DNA from: Fratercula arctica
Taxonomy: Eukaryota; Chordata; Aves; Charadriiformes; Alcidae
Direction of reading: 5' to 3'
DNA: 64,000 bases
Assembly: GCA_947846985.1 (NCBI GenBank)
Contig: CANTUZ010000011.1
Coordinates: 32,979,589 to 33,043,588, forward strand
Position 1 is the stretch's first letter. Every line of letters starts with the position of its first letter. The translations under genes and the position numbers were made by a program. Of the stretch, positions 1 to 12,000 are shown one piece after another. The notes below the pieces were generated by a model, which was not told the DNA's origin, ran no database searches, and saw only the letters and a list, made by a program, of their open reading frames with translations.

Positions 1-789
1 CTGGCGAGCAGCCTTCCTTGCAGGTTTTACGTTACCCCAGGAAACTGGACATTTCCAGTGCACCCTGAATGTGCTACAGTCCCTAGTCATCAGCACAGCC
101 TCTGCAGACACTGGTAGACAAATCATGGGAGGTGAGCTTTCACTAGGAACTGCAGCAGAAGTTGGATGGCTTCAGGGTACTTGTGGCATAAAAGACAGCC
201 TTCATGCCACCTTCACACACAGCCACAAATGAGGGTCTGGCTCTTTGCACAGGACTGAAACATAAAAAGAATGTTTTAGAAGGATACAAGAGCAAAGAAG
301 CATTTTGTATTGGCTTGTGCTGTTCTCCCCACTGTGATCCCTGCACATTGGCATGCTGGCCTTGACAGATGCAAAGCATTCTTTGTTCCTTCACTCTCAT
401 TTTGCAGGGGTGGTACACACTACAAGAAACACTGTGAAAGTATTAATCAATTACTCTCAAATATCCAACTCTGCCTCAGAGCAAACAGATGTCCCACAAA
501 CTTGTCACTGCATGTGGCAGGATGTCTTTGCAAAAAAAGTTGTTTCGTTGCTTTTACTTATATTAAATGAAGAATTAGCAGCAGAAGATACTTGTAAGGT
601 TTGAGGAATAAGGAGGACTTGGTACCTTTAGGTAAAAATCATTTACCACGCATCTTTAATAACTTTAATAGAAAGATTTATATATGGTTTAATACTTTCC
701 CATTTTTTTTTTATCTATCCAAGACCAGGTGTTTATCAGGTCTTGGGGTCTTAATCCCAAGAAATGAAGGGAAAAATATGCAAGACATT
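1..789. other. Upstream non-coding sequence
   Basis: No coding exon is recognisable. Short open frames on both strands have no splice or family support. Ordinary AT-rich intergenic sequence. Confidence 0.5.
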
Positions 790-1545
790 AAATTGATATA
801 CAACTTTATTCTTAGGAAAAAAGAAGACAGGACCTCTTGGAGTCTAGTCTGCTCCTCATTCAAGCTACCATGTCATAATAACTCTTTTACATAGTTTTGT
901 CTTAAAAGGCATTAGAATTTTCTTTGCCCCCACATCTTTCACAGGAAAGTTATTCCAGAATTTTACTTCATCAACAACTAAAAATGTCCTTCTAGTTTCT
1001 AAATTGAATTGTATTCATGATTGCTTTATACTCATTTGTCCTTTTGCCAACATTGCTCTTTAGCTTCATCACTTCTTTCGCTTCCTCAGTCATTTCCCAT
1101 ACACGAGCTTGCTTATTAGTCTCCAAATGAATGACCTTGCAACACATAGTAGTGAATTTCATTTGATTTCTACTCCTCCAGGCCCTAAGTTCATCCAGTT
1201 CTTCCTATCTGACAGGCTGCTCCTATTCAGAGTTCAGTCATCTGTATATTTCACGAGTACACATCTCTTTTTTGGGACAATGATATTAACAAAAATACCA
1301 AAAAAGATTAGTCAGCACCCTTCAACTAAAACTGTCCAGTGTCTCCTGCAGTTCTCAGACCTTCACATCATTCTTTATTCACTTTGCAACTTTCTTTCTG
1401 ATGAGCATTATCTCTAATCTCCCTAAGAGATGCCAAATCACATACACAACTGCAGTCCAGCTAGAGGAGTCCAATTGCATTTTGTTATATAGAAAATGAG
1501 TTATCTTATCAAAGATGTCCCCACGGATTTATCCTCAATGTATTC
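790..1545 (-). mobile_element. Old, diverged CR1/L3-like LINE fragment, antisense
   Basis: Read on the minus strand this matches, colinearly, the 3' half of ORF2 of ancient amniote CR1 elements. On the plus strand the recognisable antisense stretches are 'gccaacattgctctttagct' near 1047, the segment around 1150-1220 that includes 'ttcatccagttcttcct', and 'gttatcttatcaaagatg' near 1500. It is heavily diverged, with no intact frame, so it predates the other CR1 copies here. Boundaries are approximate. Confidence 0.6.
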
Positions 1546-4500
1546 CATCAAATCAGTGCTGAGCAGTGGCCAAAAAGACAAGTTGCTGAAAGATTGTTTG
1601 CGAAAATGCCAGGTGCTATATTTTTCACCCAGCCCAGTTCACTTTCATTGCTCATAATCCAAACCTCTATTAGTGGCAAATATGACATCAGTGCCAATGT
1701 TTGCAACTGTCGAGCTAAACCAAATTCCATCACCACTTGCACCTGAGTAACCCTATTTATCTCAGCAGCTACCCAGGGGCAGAGAACCTCACCATCTTCC
1801 CCAGTTTTAGATTCACATTATATCAAGGTGCAGCATACTGTGTAGCAGTCAGAAAATTACATCTTCAGCAGTAAGCTCCAAAAAGAACAAAAAGTTCAGT
1901 CAGGGAAAGGACAAGGTAAAAACATCATCTCTTTTTCCCGGTTCATAATGACATTCACGAAGAATTGAGACAATAAACGGAGTTTCACATCATCATGATG
2001 TCCCTGGTATGCAGGACTCCTCTAAACAGTTGTCTCCTGAACTACGCCTCGGTACAGTTGTTTCTTCAGGATATATCTTCTTGGGAAGAATTTGGAAATA
2101 TGGAGGAAGGAGGAAGTAATGTAGTATTACTGTATACAGTGACTGGCGTCTCAAATTCTTCTACCCTGTGGCACAGCCCCTGAGCTGAGAAGGCGCTCCA
2201 TCTCTAAAATCACTCTGGTCTGTATCCCAAGCTTCTACACAAGCCAAGGGTAACATAACACAAGTTGAAGAGACTGAAAAACTTCCTATTTTAGCAATTC
2301 CCTAAAGCCTATTTGTTTCCAGTTACCATGCATTTGGCTTTATCCATAACACCTAATGATGAAAGCATACAAACTGTATTATTATCAGAGTTCTCCTAAA
2401 ACTCTATGAAAGCTCAAATCATCGGTGCACACAAAAGCATGGTGTGCTTTCACCTTAGCAACGATAACGGTAAGAAGTAAATAAATGTATCTCTCCGCAA
2501 ACTATCCTCTGTGAGGGTGGCTGCTCCCCCACAGGTAACCCACAGCACTTAGTTCATCAGTTTAAAATGAAAGCTAGAGTAGTTCAGGTTATGCTGCTTT
2601 TTTTTCTTTAACAAGAATCAGTTAAAGTCATACAGAATTCACGCCCTGGAAGGAAGCAATGTATTTATGACACATTGCCTACTACAAAGTCTCTGCAAGT
2701 GAACATATGAACTTATAAAAGGCGTGTCACATTCATTCCGGTAGGTTTGGGTTTATGCTTTCCTTGTCACAAAAGAATTTGTCAGCTCCCTCTTAGAAAT
2801 ATATAGAAACATTTGTTTTAACTTGTTTAAAACAAGTCTAGTAAGAAATTATCGAAGACATGGCCTGTCCTCTCTGCTCACAACAGAAAATAGAGCTGAC
2901 TCTGTCTGAAAGAGGAACACAACTTTAATCTTACCCATGTTGGGATTTTGGATAACCAACTACTCAGTCATAACACAGTATATATTGATTTATATTTCAG
3001 GTCAAAGATATGAACAAAAGGCCATAGTCAGTCAACTTCCAGAATACACTGTAAGACATTAGGTCAAGTACTCCATGCAAGTACTCAAAATCTTCCTCTC
3101 CAAATTTGTGACATTTTTTAGCCTTATTTCATATGGAATATCCGAAGATATTTAGTTCCTGCAAGTTTTATGAAAATCAACAGCAGAGCAGAGAACAGGT
3201 GTTATTAATGCTGCTGTTAGTGAAAGGTGGGAACAATTAAGGCAGAATTATTTTCTTTGTCAGTAGCCAGGCTAATACACACTCAACTGCTGTCCACTCG
3301 GCACATCTACTGCGTTGGACAAACCACAGCACATACTTTCTTTCCTGGCTGCTGAGCAGAAGAAGCACATAGAGGACTTAGGACATCTGGGAGCCCTGCA
3401 CTGGGGGAAGAAGAGTTTTAGGAAAATGAAAACTGGCTGAGATATAGGATTAGTGAAAAGAGATGTAGGAATGTGAAAATATTACAGAAGAAAAAGGAAA
3501 GACAAGTGGGGTTGTTGCTTTAAGGGAGTCACAAGAGACGGAGGAAGTTGAGGTTGTTAGATTAGGGGAACTTAGGCACAAATCTGCATGAAATCTGTCT
3601 TTGTGAAGACTTTTGCCCACAGAGCAATTTCATAAAGCCGAAATGGAGAACACCGTGTGGAATCCAGTGCCTCAGCCCAAAGGAAATCATTGAAAACTGC
3701 AGATGCTCTTCGTTTCTTGAAATTTGTATTTGGGTTTGTAGGTTTATCTGTATTCCAAATGCGTAAAGAAGTTTATTTGAAAGTACTTGTATTTCTGAAA
3801 AACCCAATATTAATTAAAAAAAGCTTAATTTAAGAGATATCACAACAGAGGCATTTATATGTGGTGCATACTGGGAGAAACGTTAAACCCTGACAACACA
3901 GAACAATAAAGAAATGAAAAAAACAGTACAAAAACACTAAATAAAAATCTGACAAGTTGGATGAGCAACGTCAAAATATATATTGACTTCTTTTTCTACC
4001 TTGTCTGTAGAAATAAAATAAAAAGTGGGAAAAAAGAAAAAAACCCAACACAGTAATCAGAACGAATAAAGGCTCTCTTTATCCTGTCTCAGCACAAAAG
4101 AACACAGGAAATGTCAAAATAGAAGAGACCATTTTACCCATCACAACCAATATCTTGCCTTCTAATACTTCATGCTACTTCAGTGGAAATACTTTATGTC
4201 ATTCTCCTTCATTGTACAATCTGTGTGATGGAGAGATGAAGAAATTCTTCTGTGAGTCCAGATAGCCATCCATTTTAACCCTGAATCATGAGGCTCCTTA
4301 TTAAATTCCAGTTTTTATTCGTGTCTATGCAAATGACTAAAACTTTTTAGGCATAATAAACGATCTACCTTAAGAATGTCCCAATAATAGCAAATTACAG
4401 TGGTTAAAAATTTAATTGTATACATACACATCATGATTAAACTGATAAAGGCCACCGGTACGTTTCAGAGGTGAAATCCTGCAACTAGTGTGAAGATGTT

Positions 4501-7500
4501 TTAATTCTGAGAATATCATGAAGATGTTTTCATTCCAGACTAAGAACTCTATCATCCGATTTACAAGAGATAATGTGCTGAGTGCATAGTACAGAAAATG
4601 TAAAATGAGTTCTTAAGAAATCATTGGCAACTTAATTGTATTATAAAAATCAATAGTTTATCATTTAATGGCTTTACTGGACAGAGTAGAGTGGCTACAC
4701 TATTTAAAGTTCCCACTGGTCATCCAGAGGCTGTTTTTCTTCAATCCTTTTCAAAAATTATCTGAATCAGATGCATGAACAAACTATAAGAAACATTAGA
4801 CAAAAATTTCCTTCTACACTGTAAAGCTGAAACAAAACAACCAATAGACAGCATAGTTTGGAGTGTTTGAAGACTGTAACTACTGTAAAGCACACTAGCA
4901 GGTGCAAAGAGAACTTTTTTCACTTTAATATAATATGCCAAAGCACAAATTGCTTCAATACTATAGCAAACCATGGCAGCTTTTCACTTTTCCTGTACAT
5001 TTTCATTGTTCTTATGTAACTTTCATGAACTACTCTGAAGGAATGAACGTCATTAGCAGACACACTGCATTAAGTTGATGGGTCTTTCAGTTAAAGAAAT
5101 TTATTGCCTTTTTTCGGATGTTATCACATTTATTTTATCTGTTAACAGATACCAGTTGCCCCATTTTAAACCGAACAAAGCTTAAAAGAGGAATAAATGG
5201 ATATTCTTTTCAGCTCTGTGCTGGTTTTCTTTCTACATCCAAGAATACTGGCTAACTACTTAGGCATTCTCAATAAATATGTCTTCATAATTTTCAGGGC
5301 TGAAATTTGGCCAACTGATCACATGGGTGGATTCCTATAAAGCCTGACAAGACATAAGTAGCCAATTTTCCAGTTTCAAGTATTACTGTCTGGGCACTCA
5401 GTGCTTCCTGGAGTGGTGCAGTGCATTTATTTCACAGAAAGAATATGATTTTTTTGTATGCTTCATGAACAGAATTAGTCTGGTGATAGCAGGATACTAA
5501 TCTCTTTGCTCTCATCTCAGCACTGTCCAATGTGGTGTAAAGAAAAGACAAACGTGGAAGGAATGCCTCCGCAGCTTTCCCATCCCTGCTGCAGCTGCAT
5601 CCAGCCCCTTAACAGTCTCCTTGACTGTGGCCCTCCCCGGAGTCCCCTTCCAAACTTGAGCAATAAGACTGCACAGCAGTGACAGGAAACGTGATGCACA
5701 AGAGGAATCTTGGAAGTACACACCACAGAAATCGGCTCAACTACATTTTTTCATAACTATCCACAGTCCTCAAATAAGAATTCTACAGAACCTCCACTGA
5801 TGAAGTATTTGTGGGGCTTAGGAAAATAGGTTGTGAACTCATTCTCAATTTTAAAATATTTACGAAGAACTACCTTCTTGAAAATGCTGTGTTTTCTGAA
5901 TCAAACGTGTTATTCCATTCTTCTGAAAGAAAAACATTAAGCTTATGGAGAGATTATATAGATGTGTGTTTCAGAGATATTCCTCTGTTATAGAAGTTCA
6001 AATAGAGATAGTTAGGATAACTAATGAATTCCACTATTTTATTTATTTGAATAGTATTTGTATCAGACCAAGGTACAAATAAAAACGAGACAAAATTCAT
6101 AGTTCATGTACACAGCGGAAAGAGAAAGAATACCATTGGAAAATTTTCAGAGATCCACAAATGGTAGTGGATACAATGGTGACCATGCAGATAAATTACC
6201 CTGGATGACGTAAATCTTGGCAAACATGTTCCTACGAAGGTCACTGGCTGAGAAGGAATGCTCAAAGGAAATGAAGATCGGCCTGGCACCGAAGCAAATA
6301 TGCCTCGGCTCCATGGCAGCTGTTACCAAGTGAAGGCTAAGCAGGCAGCAAGGCACACCATGTCTCCCTTCCCTCTAAGTCAATAATGGCAAGAAGTTCC
6401 TACAGAAAATTTCATAAGATGCCTGTGTATCTTCTTTCTTAGCTTAACTAGTATTTATAATTCATATTGCTCTCAAAATATAACATGGCATTTTATGAAA
6501 TACAGTATGAACTAGAAAGACAAGAGATTTCCAGACTACATGAACCAACAGTCTAAAAAAGCATAAACCAAACCAGTTCAGAACAATACAATACAGAACA
6601 GACTGGCAAATGGCCATTAGAGCTGAAAGGGAGCTTTACACAGGAGAGAAGGGAGGCCGCTTGCCATATATCAGCTGGCAGGCTGCTCCAAGTGTGACCA
6701 ATGGTGTGCAATAAGTCAGGAATGGATGACGAAAATTACAGTACTCTTCCTATAGATATAAACCCAAGCTACGGCAGGGGGGGTCCTTTAAAAATGTCTG
6801 GGTTTAATATCACACATCAAATATCTAGTGCACATTGATTACCGTCCTAAATTAAATCAATTCAGTTCCCAGCATGACACTAGTAACATCTTGGTATTTT
6901 AATTTAAGACAGGAAACCTAACCACACCTTGTGCCTAGGGCATTTACAAGAAGGGAAGTCTGTCTGTTCCTATTTCCTACTCCAAGATACAGTAAAAATC
7001 TCTTCACTGAAACACATTGCACCATGTAAGAGGTTAAGGTCAGAACATAGAAGGGTTGTATTAGAAGATAAATGTGTACGACTTCTCACTGTTTTCCCCA
7101 AACTATTACCCAAACACTTGCTTTATTAAATGTGCACTCCACAGCGGCCTAAAACGTTTACCCAAAGAAAACTACATAACCCAGCAGCTCAGGTACCAAC
7201 AGCAGCTGATCTACAGATAAAACCTTAAAGAGGTCAGTACAACAAACAAATGATTGTCTGATCGTTACTTTTACATTGTTTCCCACATTACCATAATTCC
7301 AAAACAAACCTTGGAAGTATGATGGGCTCTGGCCATAGAAGGGCCAAATTCAATAATGCCAAGTTCCTTGCCAATTTTACATTACCTGCCATTTTTGAGT
7401 CATAGTGTCTACAACAAATGATATGTTTTTTTTCTGTAAAACTGGAAGAAACAGAGGAAAAATTTTCCCCTCACGGTACATCTAAAACCAGTTTTCTCTG

Positions 7501-8640
7501 GCAGCTGGCAAAGGGGACTTGTGCAGCCCAGTTTTGCCCCGAGCAGACAGGTAGCTGCTTCCACACGTTACACACACAGCTGGATGTTTCACACACCTCT
7601 ATAACTTCAGGCTCTTCAGCCTGAATCTCAGTATTTAAGTGGAATTTCTTAACTCCTCAGGCCTTAGCATAACTCCTTGTCACAAAGGATTCGGGCTTTT
7701 TAGATACAGAGTCATGTGTAACAAATTTCAAGATGACTTCAGGTTAAACCGTATATAATGAACTATGTAGTTTCTGTTGTCTACAAAACTCCTCAATAGC
7801 TTTTTAACCTTTCTTTTGCTATCTTCATCTCTCTTTTGTCCTTGTTCTATTAATTGTTTTTACTTAATAACCTGTAGCTCAGTTTTAGTATTATTGTTTT
7901 CCTTATCTCCAGTACCCAAGAACTCTAATCAGTGTAATCCAGTGTATGATAAAACTACACTGGATGTGATTTCTTTGAAAATCCCAAGGTAAAATAAGAA
8001 AGCTAAATAAATCTTATTTTAACTCATTCCCTTCCTTGGCAAAACCAGGACAGTACCTTTCAGGAGCAAAAGCAAGGAAGGTGAAGAGGGTGGTGGTGGT
8101 GGGCCGAGACAGGGCAGGACCCACCAGTGGCTCAGCACTTTCAGTTCATGTATTCCATCACACTGTGATGGGTTACAGGGTTCTTAATAATTGCCCTTTG
8201 TAGAAACATTAAGACGCACTTTGAGGAAGAAAGAAGTATTCAATTATTTTCCTGTGAAAGCGCTACAAAGTTTCATGAAGAAATGCTGTGATCAAAAAAG
8301 CTGTCACTTCAAGGAAAGATCTTCTTTGATTAGTATCTCATAATAAAAACTAGGATCAAATTGCTTCCCTGTGACCTTCTTCCCACAAGATTTTGAAGCC
8401 ATCAGGAGGTGTTCACTTATTCTTGACATGGATGTTAAACTACTGGGGCTGTCCTTCTCATTTCCTTCTCTTAGAGAAAAATGTCAGATCTGCCAGGCCA
8501 TTCTAATTCCTTAAAAACCAGGGACTTTGATGTGGCTGCTCTGGCTCGCAGCTTCCTACACCCTTCTCAAAAAAACACTTTACATGATGAAGCCGTAAAG
8601 AGTAAACTGCAAACATGCTGACTTTTTGGCGACCTTTGCA
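1546..8640. other. Intergenic sequence upstream of CFAP20DC
   Basis: About 7 kb with no recognisable exon, RNA gene or young repeat on either strand. The open frames are short (under 85 codons) and show no family resemblance. A 17-bp perfect palindrome lies at 8155-8171. Distal regulatory elements could be present but cannot be seen by eye. Confidence 0.5.
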
Positions 8641-8860
8641 TTTGAAACACCTCCGCAGGCCCTGGGTGACACTGCGCCATTTCACGCAGCCACCCTTTGC
8701 CTTGGTGCCCTGAGGGACACCCCGTGAGGAGGCCAGGACAGCCCTCTCTGCCAGCTTTGACCGGATTTTATTCGCTTAGCAACAGCCAGGGAGGACGGCG
8801 GGCATCCTGGCCGTCGCCAGACCACCAGTACCCGCCTCATCCTCTGAAGAGCCGCCGCCG

Positions 8861-8898
8861 ATGGAACCCGAATCCCGAAGACGAGGGCGCGGCTACAG
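8861..8898 (+). other. Candidate alternative first coding exon / upstream ORF (MEPESRRRGRGY...)
   Basis: An ATG in strong context (gccgccgATGG) opens 12 codons plus two bases, ending at a good donor (CAG|GTAACG, GT at 8899). Joined to an acceptor with AG at 14386-14387, it reads in frame into the canonical ATG at 14395, adding 15 residues (MEPESRRRGRGYSWK) before MFKN. Joined to the stronger-looking acceptor with AG at 14323-14324, it becomes an upstream ORF stopping at 14347-14349. Unspliced, it stops at once (AGG TAA). Which is used is not determinable here. Confidence 0.4.
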
Positions 8899-8944
8899 GT
8901 AACGGCCGCCCGCCATGACTAATCCATGCAACCACGCCCCGCGC

Positions 8945-8955
8945 GCCGCCATTTT
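8945..8955 (-). promoter_or_regulatory. YY1-type site
   Basis: GCCGCCATTTT is the reverse complement of the YY1 consensus core (AANATGGCGGC). Such sites often lie close to the transcription start in CpG-island promoters. Here the site falls between the two candidate first-exon donors, so it may mark a second, downstream start site. Confidence 0.4.
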
Positions 8956-9057
8956 AAACGGCTCCCGCCCCTCTTCTCCCCCCCCCACCGCTTCACGGCG
9001 AGCCCGGGGCCTGCCCTCTCCGTAGGTGCGGCCTCGTCCCCAGCCACCCTCGCCCAG
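8956..9057 (+). other. Candidate non-coding first exon ending at 9057
   Basis: The donor CGCCCAG|GTGAGA at 9058 is close to consensus and lies in the CpG island downstream of the YY1 site. The stretch has no ATG, so an exon from here would be purely 5' UTR. The exon start is unknown; the boundary given simply follows the YY1 site. Confidence 0.45.
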
Positions 9058-12000
9058 GTGAGACCCGGCGGGGGCTTCAGCTTCCCGGGCTGAACGGCCC
9101 CGGTCCTCTGTAGCTGAGCGGTGGGGACGGGGAGGGGTGGGAGGGCGGCCAGGCCCGCCCCGGCGGCGGCGTAGGGGCGGGGGAGCCGGGCCGGCGCTGA
9201 GGGACGCGGCCTCGGCGCTGTGGTGGCGCAGGGAAACGGGTGTGCGGGGGTGCTGGTCCTTGAAACGTGGGCCTTGTGTCAGAAAACTTGTATGATCGTT
9301 TTTCTATATAAAAGTGAAAAGCTTGATTTAAATATATTTTTTTCTTCTTAATTCTGCGAGTTGTGTGTAAAGGCTGGCTGTGCTGCTTCTCACATGGGAA
9401 TGCCGGTAGTCTTGGTGTAGTTTATTAATGGTCTTTCTGCCCTTTTATTATGTTAACTTGTATTTTGAGAAAATATATAGCAGTGGTACAAACCCAGCTT
9501 TAAATATTTAATGTGTGGAATTCATTTGTCTGGAAGATACTAAAACCCTTCATCAGTGATGAACTGCTTTCTGTGGTGTGTCCCAGCCTACCATAAATCA
9601 GCACTGGCTTTGGGCCTGTGATGGTGAGTTATATGTATTAACAGTCTTGGGTCTAAGCCTATGTTCCCTGCCAAAAATAGTGTATTTGTGGTGTTTTTCA
9701 ATGCAAATTAGTAGTAGGTGCAAATTCACTTTATTTTGCTTCACACTTTTGACTTCATAATAGAAAATCTTAAATAAACGCAGCTTTTTCCACACTGGGC
9801 AAATATATGAATATATTTACCTAAGTTGTCCTTCTTAAGTCAAGGGGCTAACCATGACTATGAAGGCTTTTAGGACTGAGTGAGTCTGTCCATCCCTGTC
9901 TCCTTGCGGTTAGGATAGCGCTTAGTAGTAATTTAAAGAAGCATGAAGGTCTGTTTGCATTTACTGTTTGTAAAATACTCTTGCTTGTAACTGACTAGGA
10001 ACCAGTTGTTTGAATCACAATGTTACAGTGTATATTGTGTTAAATAAACACAAAATATTATAGAAATATTTGAATGTGAAACATTCTAGTTTGAAGAAAA
10101 AATATGCATAAGAAGATGTCATAGGATGGAGATATTTTTGCAGGGTCCTAAGTGGTTTGTGTGAATGGAAGGATTAGAGGGCCCTTTGGACTGCTTCTAC
10201 TTTATTTTCAGCGTAGGAAACATTGTGAAACTAATGATTAAAGTCAGTGCACAAATCAAGACCTCACAAGGTAAATCCTGATAGGAATCTATTCTTCCAA
10301 AGATAAGTATCTTTCATCGTTGCTTAACTTTATGAACTACATTCTTGACAGTTTGTCATTGACATTTTAAGCCTGTATTTCCAGTTGGACAGATACACTA
10401 AAGTACATGGTTCAGGGCAATAAAAAAAAAGTTTGATCTGTGACTGAAAAATGAGAGAATTGCTACTTTATGGCATTCTATAAAGATGTCATAAAATATA
10501 TATTTATTTGATAAATATGCAAAATATCGGGACTTATATTTTTAGATGCTGTTGATATTTATAAAATAACCCCCCTGGTTTTTAAGAACTCTCGATTTTT
10601 AGAATTTCTGGAGAGGCTAGGAGGAAGAAAGATGAAAAGGGAAAAAATACTGCAACTATCAGTTTTCCAGACCATTCATTCTTTCCTTTGTTTTTAGGCA
10701 TAGGTTACTGTAACTAAAGACAATAATAGTCAATGCATAATAAAAGCACCTCAATATTATCTCAGTAATTATGTGACAAAAACAAAAAATCATTTCGTGT
10801 TTTTTGTAGCTACCAATCTTAATAGCAAAGGTAACTTCTAGTCTTTATTTGTAGTAACCTAAGGGAAATTGGGAAGTTACAAGTAGGCAATATATGATGA
10901 GAAATGTATTGCAGTGTCACTTGCAGTATTTTTTGCCTTTATGAAAACAAACTGACATTTCACTGATGTGTTTGCAATACTCAGCTTTGTAGTATGAATG
11001 ATTTGTCCTAACAAAACTGCTTACAAACTTTGGGTCTAACTTAGCTTCCACTAAAGTTAGAAAGAGCTATCTTGTTATGAATTTGATAGTTACAAGGGTC
11101 ATCAGTTTCTTGAGTCTGTATAAAATATGTTCTACAAATCAATAAATAACCTAGCTTCCACATGTAGGTCAGGTTAAAAAACAACTGCATTGGTGACAAA
11201 TCTCAAGCCATATTGTAAGAGTGAACTTTATTTGACAATTTGAGATTTTAAGATTTCTAGGCTTTCAGTAAGTGTTCATCACCCCACAGTTTTTGTATTT
11301 TTTTACTACCACACACTTCCTATATATCATCTCTTCATATGTATCTCTACCCTTTCTGTGATCTGTTATGAAAGTCTTTAATTATTTGATCATCCTTTCT
11401 ATCTTAAGTATATCATTTGAATGAGAACTTTCCAGGTCAGATGCATGCTTCCTCCACCTGAATTTAAGAATTAATAAGTAGCAGAAGTTTTTTGTGTGAT
11501 ATAAGTGTGTGTCTTCATGGTGTTTTACCAGTGCACGTATGTTCTTTCTGTGCTCGGAGCTCACAGTACAGTGTGGAGATAAGTTAGTGATGTCAAGCCA
11601 AAGCTAATAAGCACTGCTGAGAGGCAAAGTATATTAGCACAGTGTTGAACCCAAGTTAATATATCAACATGGCTTCCTCTCACCTTGCACTGTATGCAGA
11701 GCTGTTTGCATTTTCCATCAAAACTGTGTGATGTGCCATCAGTGGACTGGCTCTTATGAAAGTCAAGTATACTTTGAGAAAACAGTGAAGAAAATGAAGT
11801 ATTACTTTCTATATCTTATGTGTAATTCTGACTACAGCAGTGTCTGCAAATACTGTAGCTGTCCACCTTGCTAGGTAGCTTTAGCCTTTTCCTCCCAAAA
11901 GATAGTATGGTAGTGAAGATGAAACTTGGCCTCTACATACTACACACTAAATGTTCATTCCAAAATATACAGTAGGATTATAGTCAGCAAAAGACTTCTG

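Larger units (their letters stand above)
8650..9250 (+). promoter_or_regulatory. CpG-island promoter of CFAP20DC
   Basis: An abrupt GC- and CpG-rich block in otherwise AT-rich sequence, placed just upstream of the first coding exon. It contains GC-box-like runs (ccgcccc, ccacgcccc), a YY1-type GCCGCCATTTT at 8945-8955, and two candidate first-exon donors (8898 and 9057). No TATA box is evident, which fits a broad housekeeping-type promoter. A TTAGCAAC at 8776-8783 resembles half of an RFX X-box, the usual ciliary-gene element; a half-site alone is weak evidence. The start site cannot be fixed from sequence. Confidence 0.75.

Noticed and set aside
5512..5726. Overlapping minus-strand frames in the upstream region
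   Set aside because: Two frames open over the same bases with no family match; chance openness in locally GC-richer DNA.
8503..8685. Minus-strand frame next to the CpG island, as a divergent gene
   Set aside because: 60 codons, no recognisable protein, no donor supporting a head-to-head gene.
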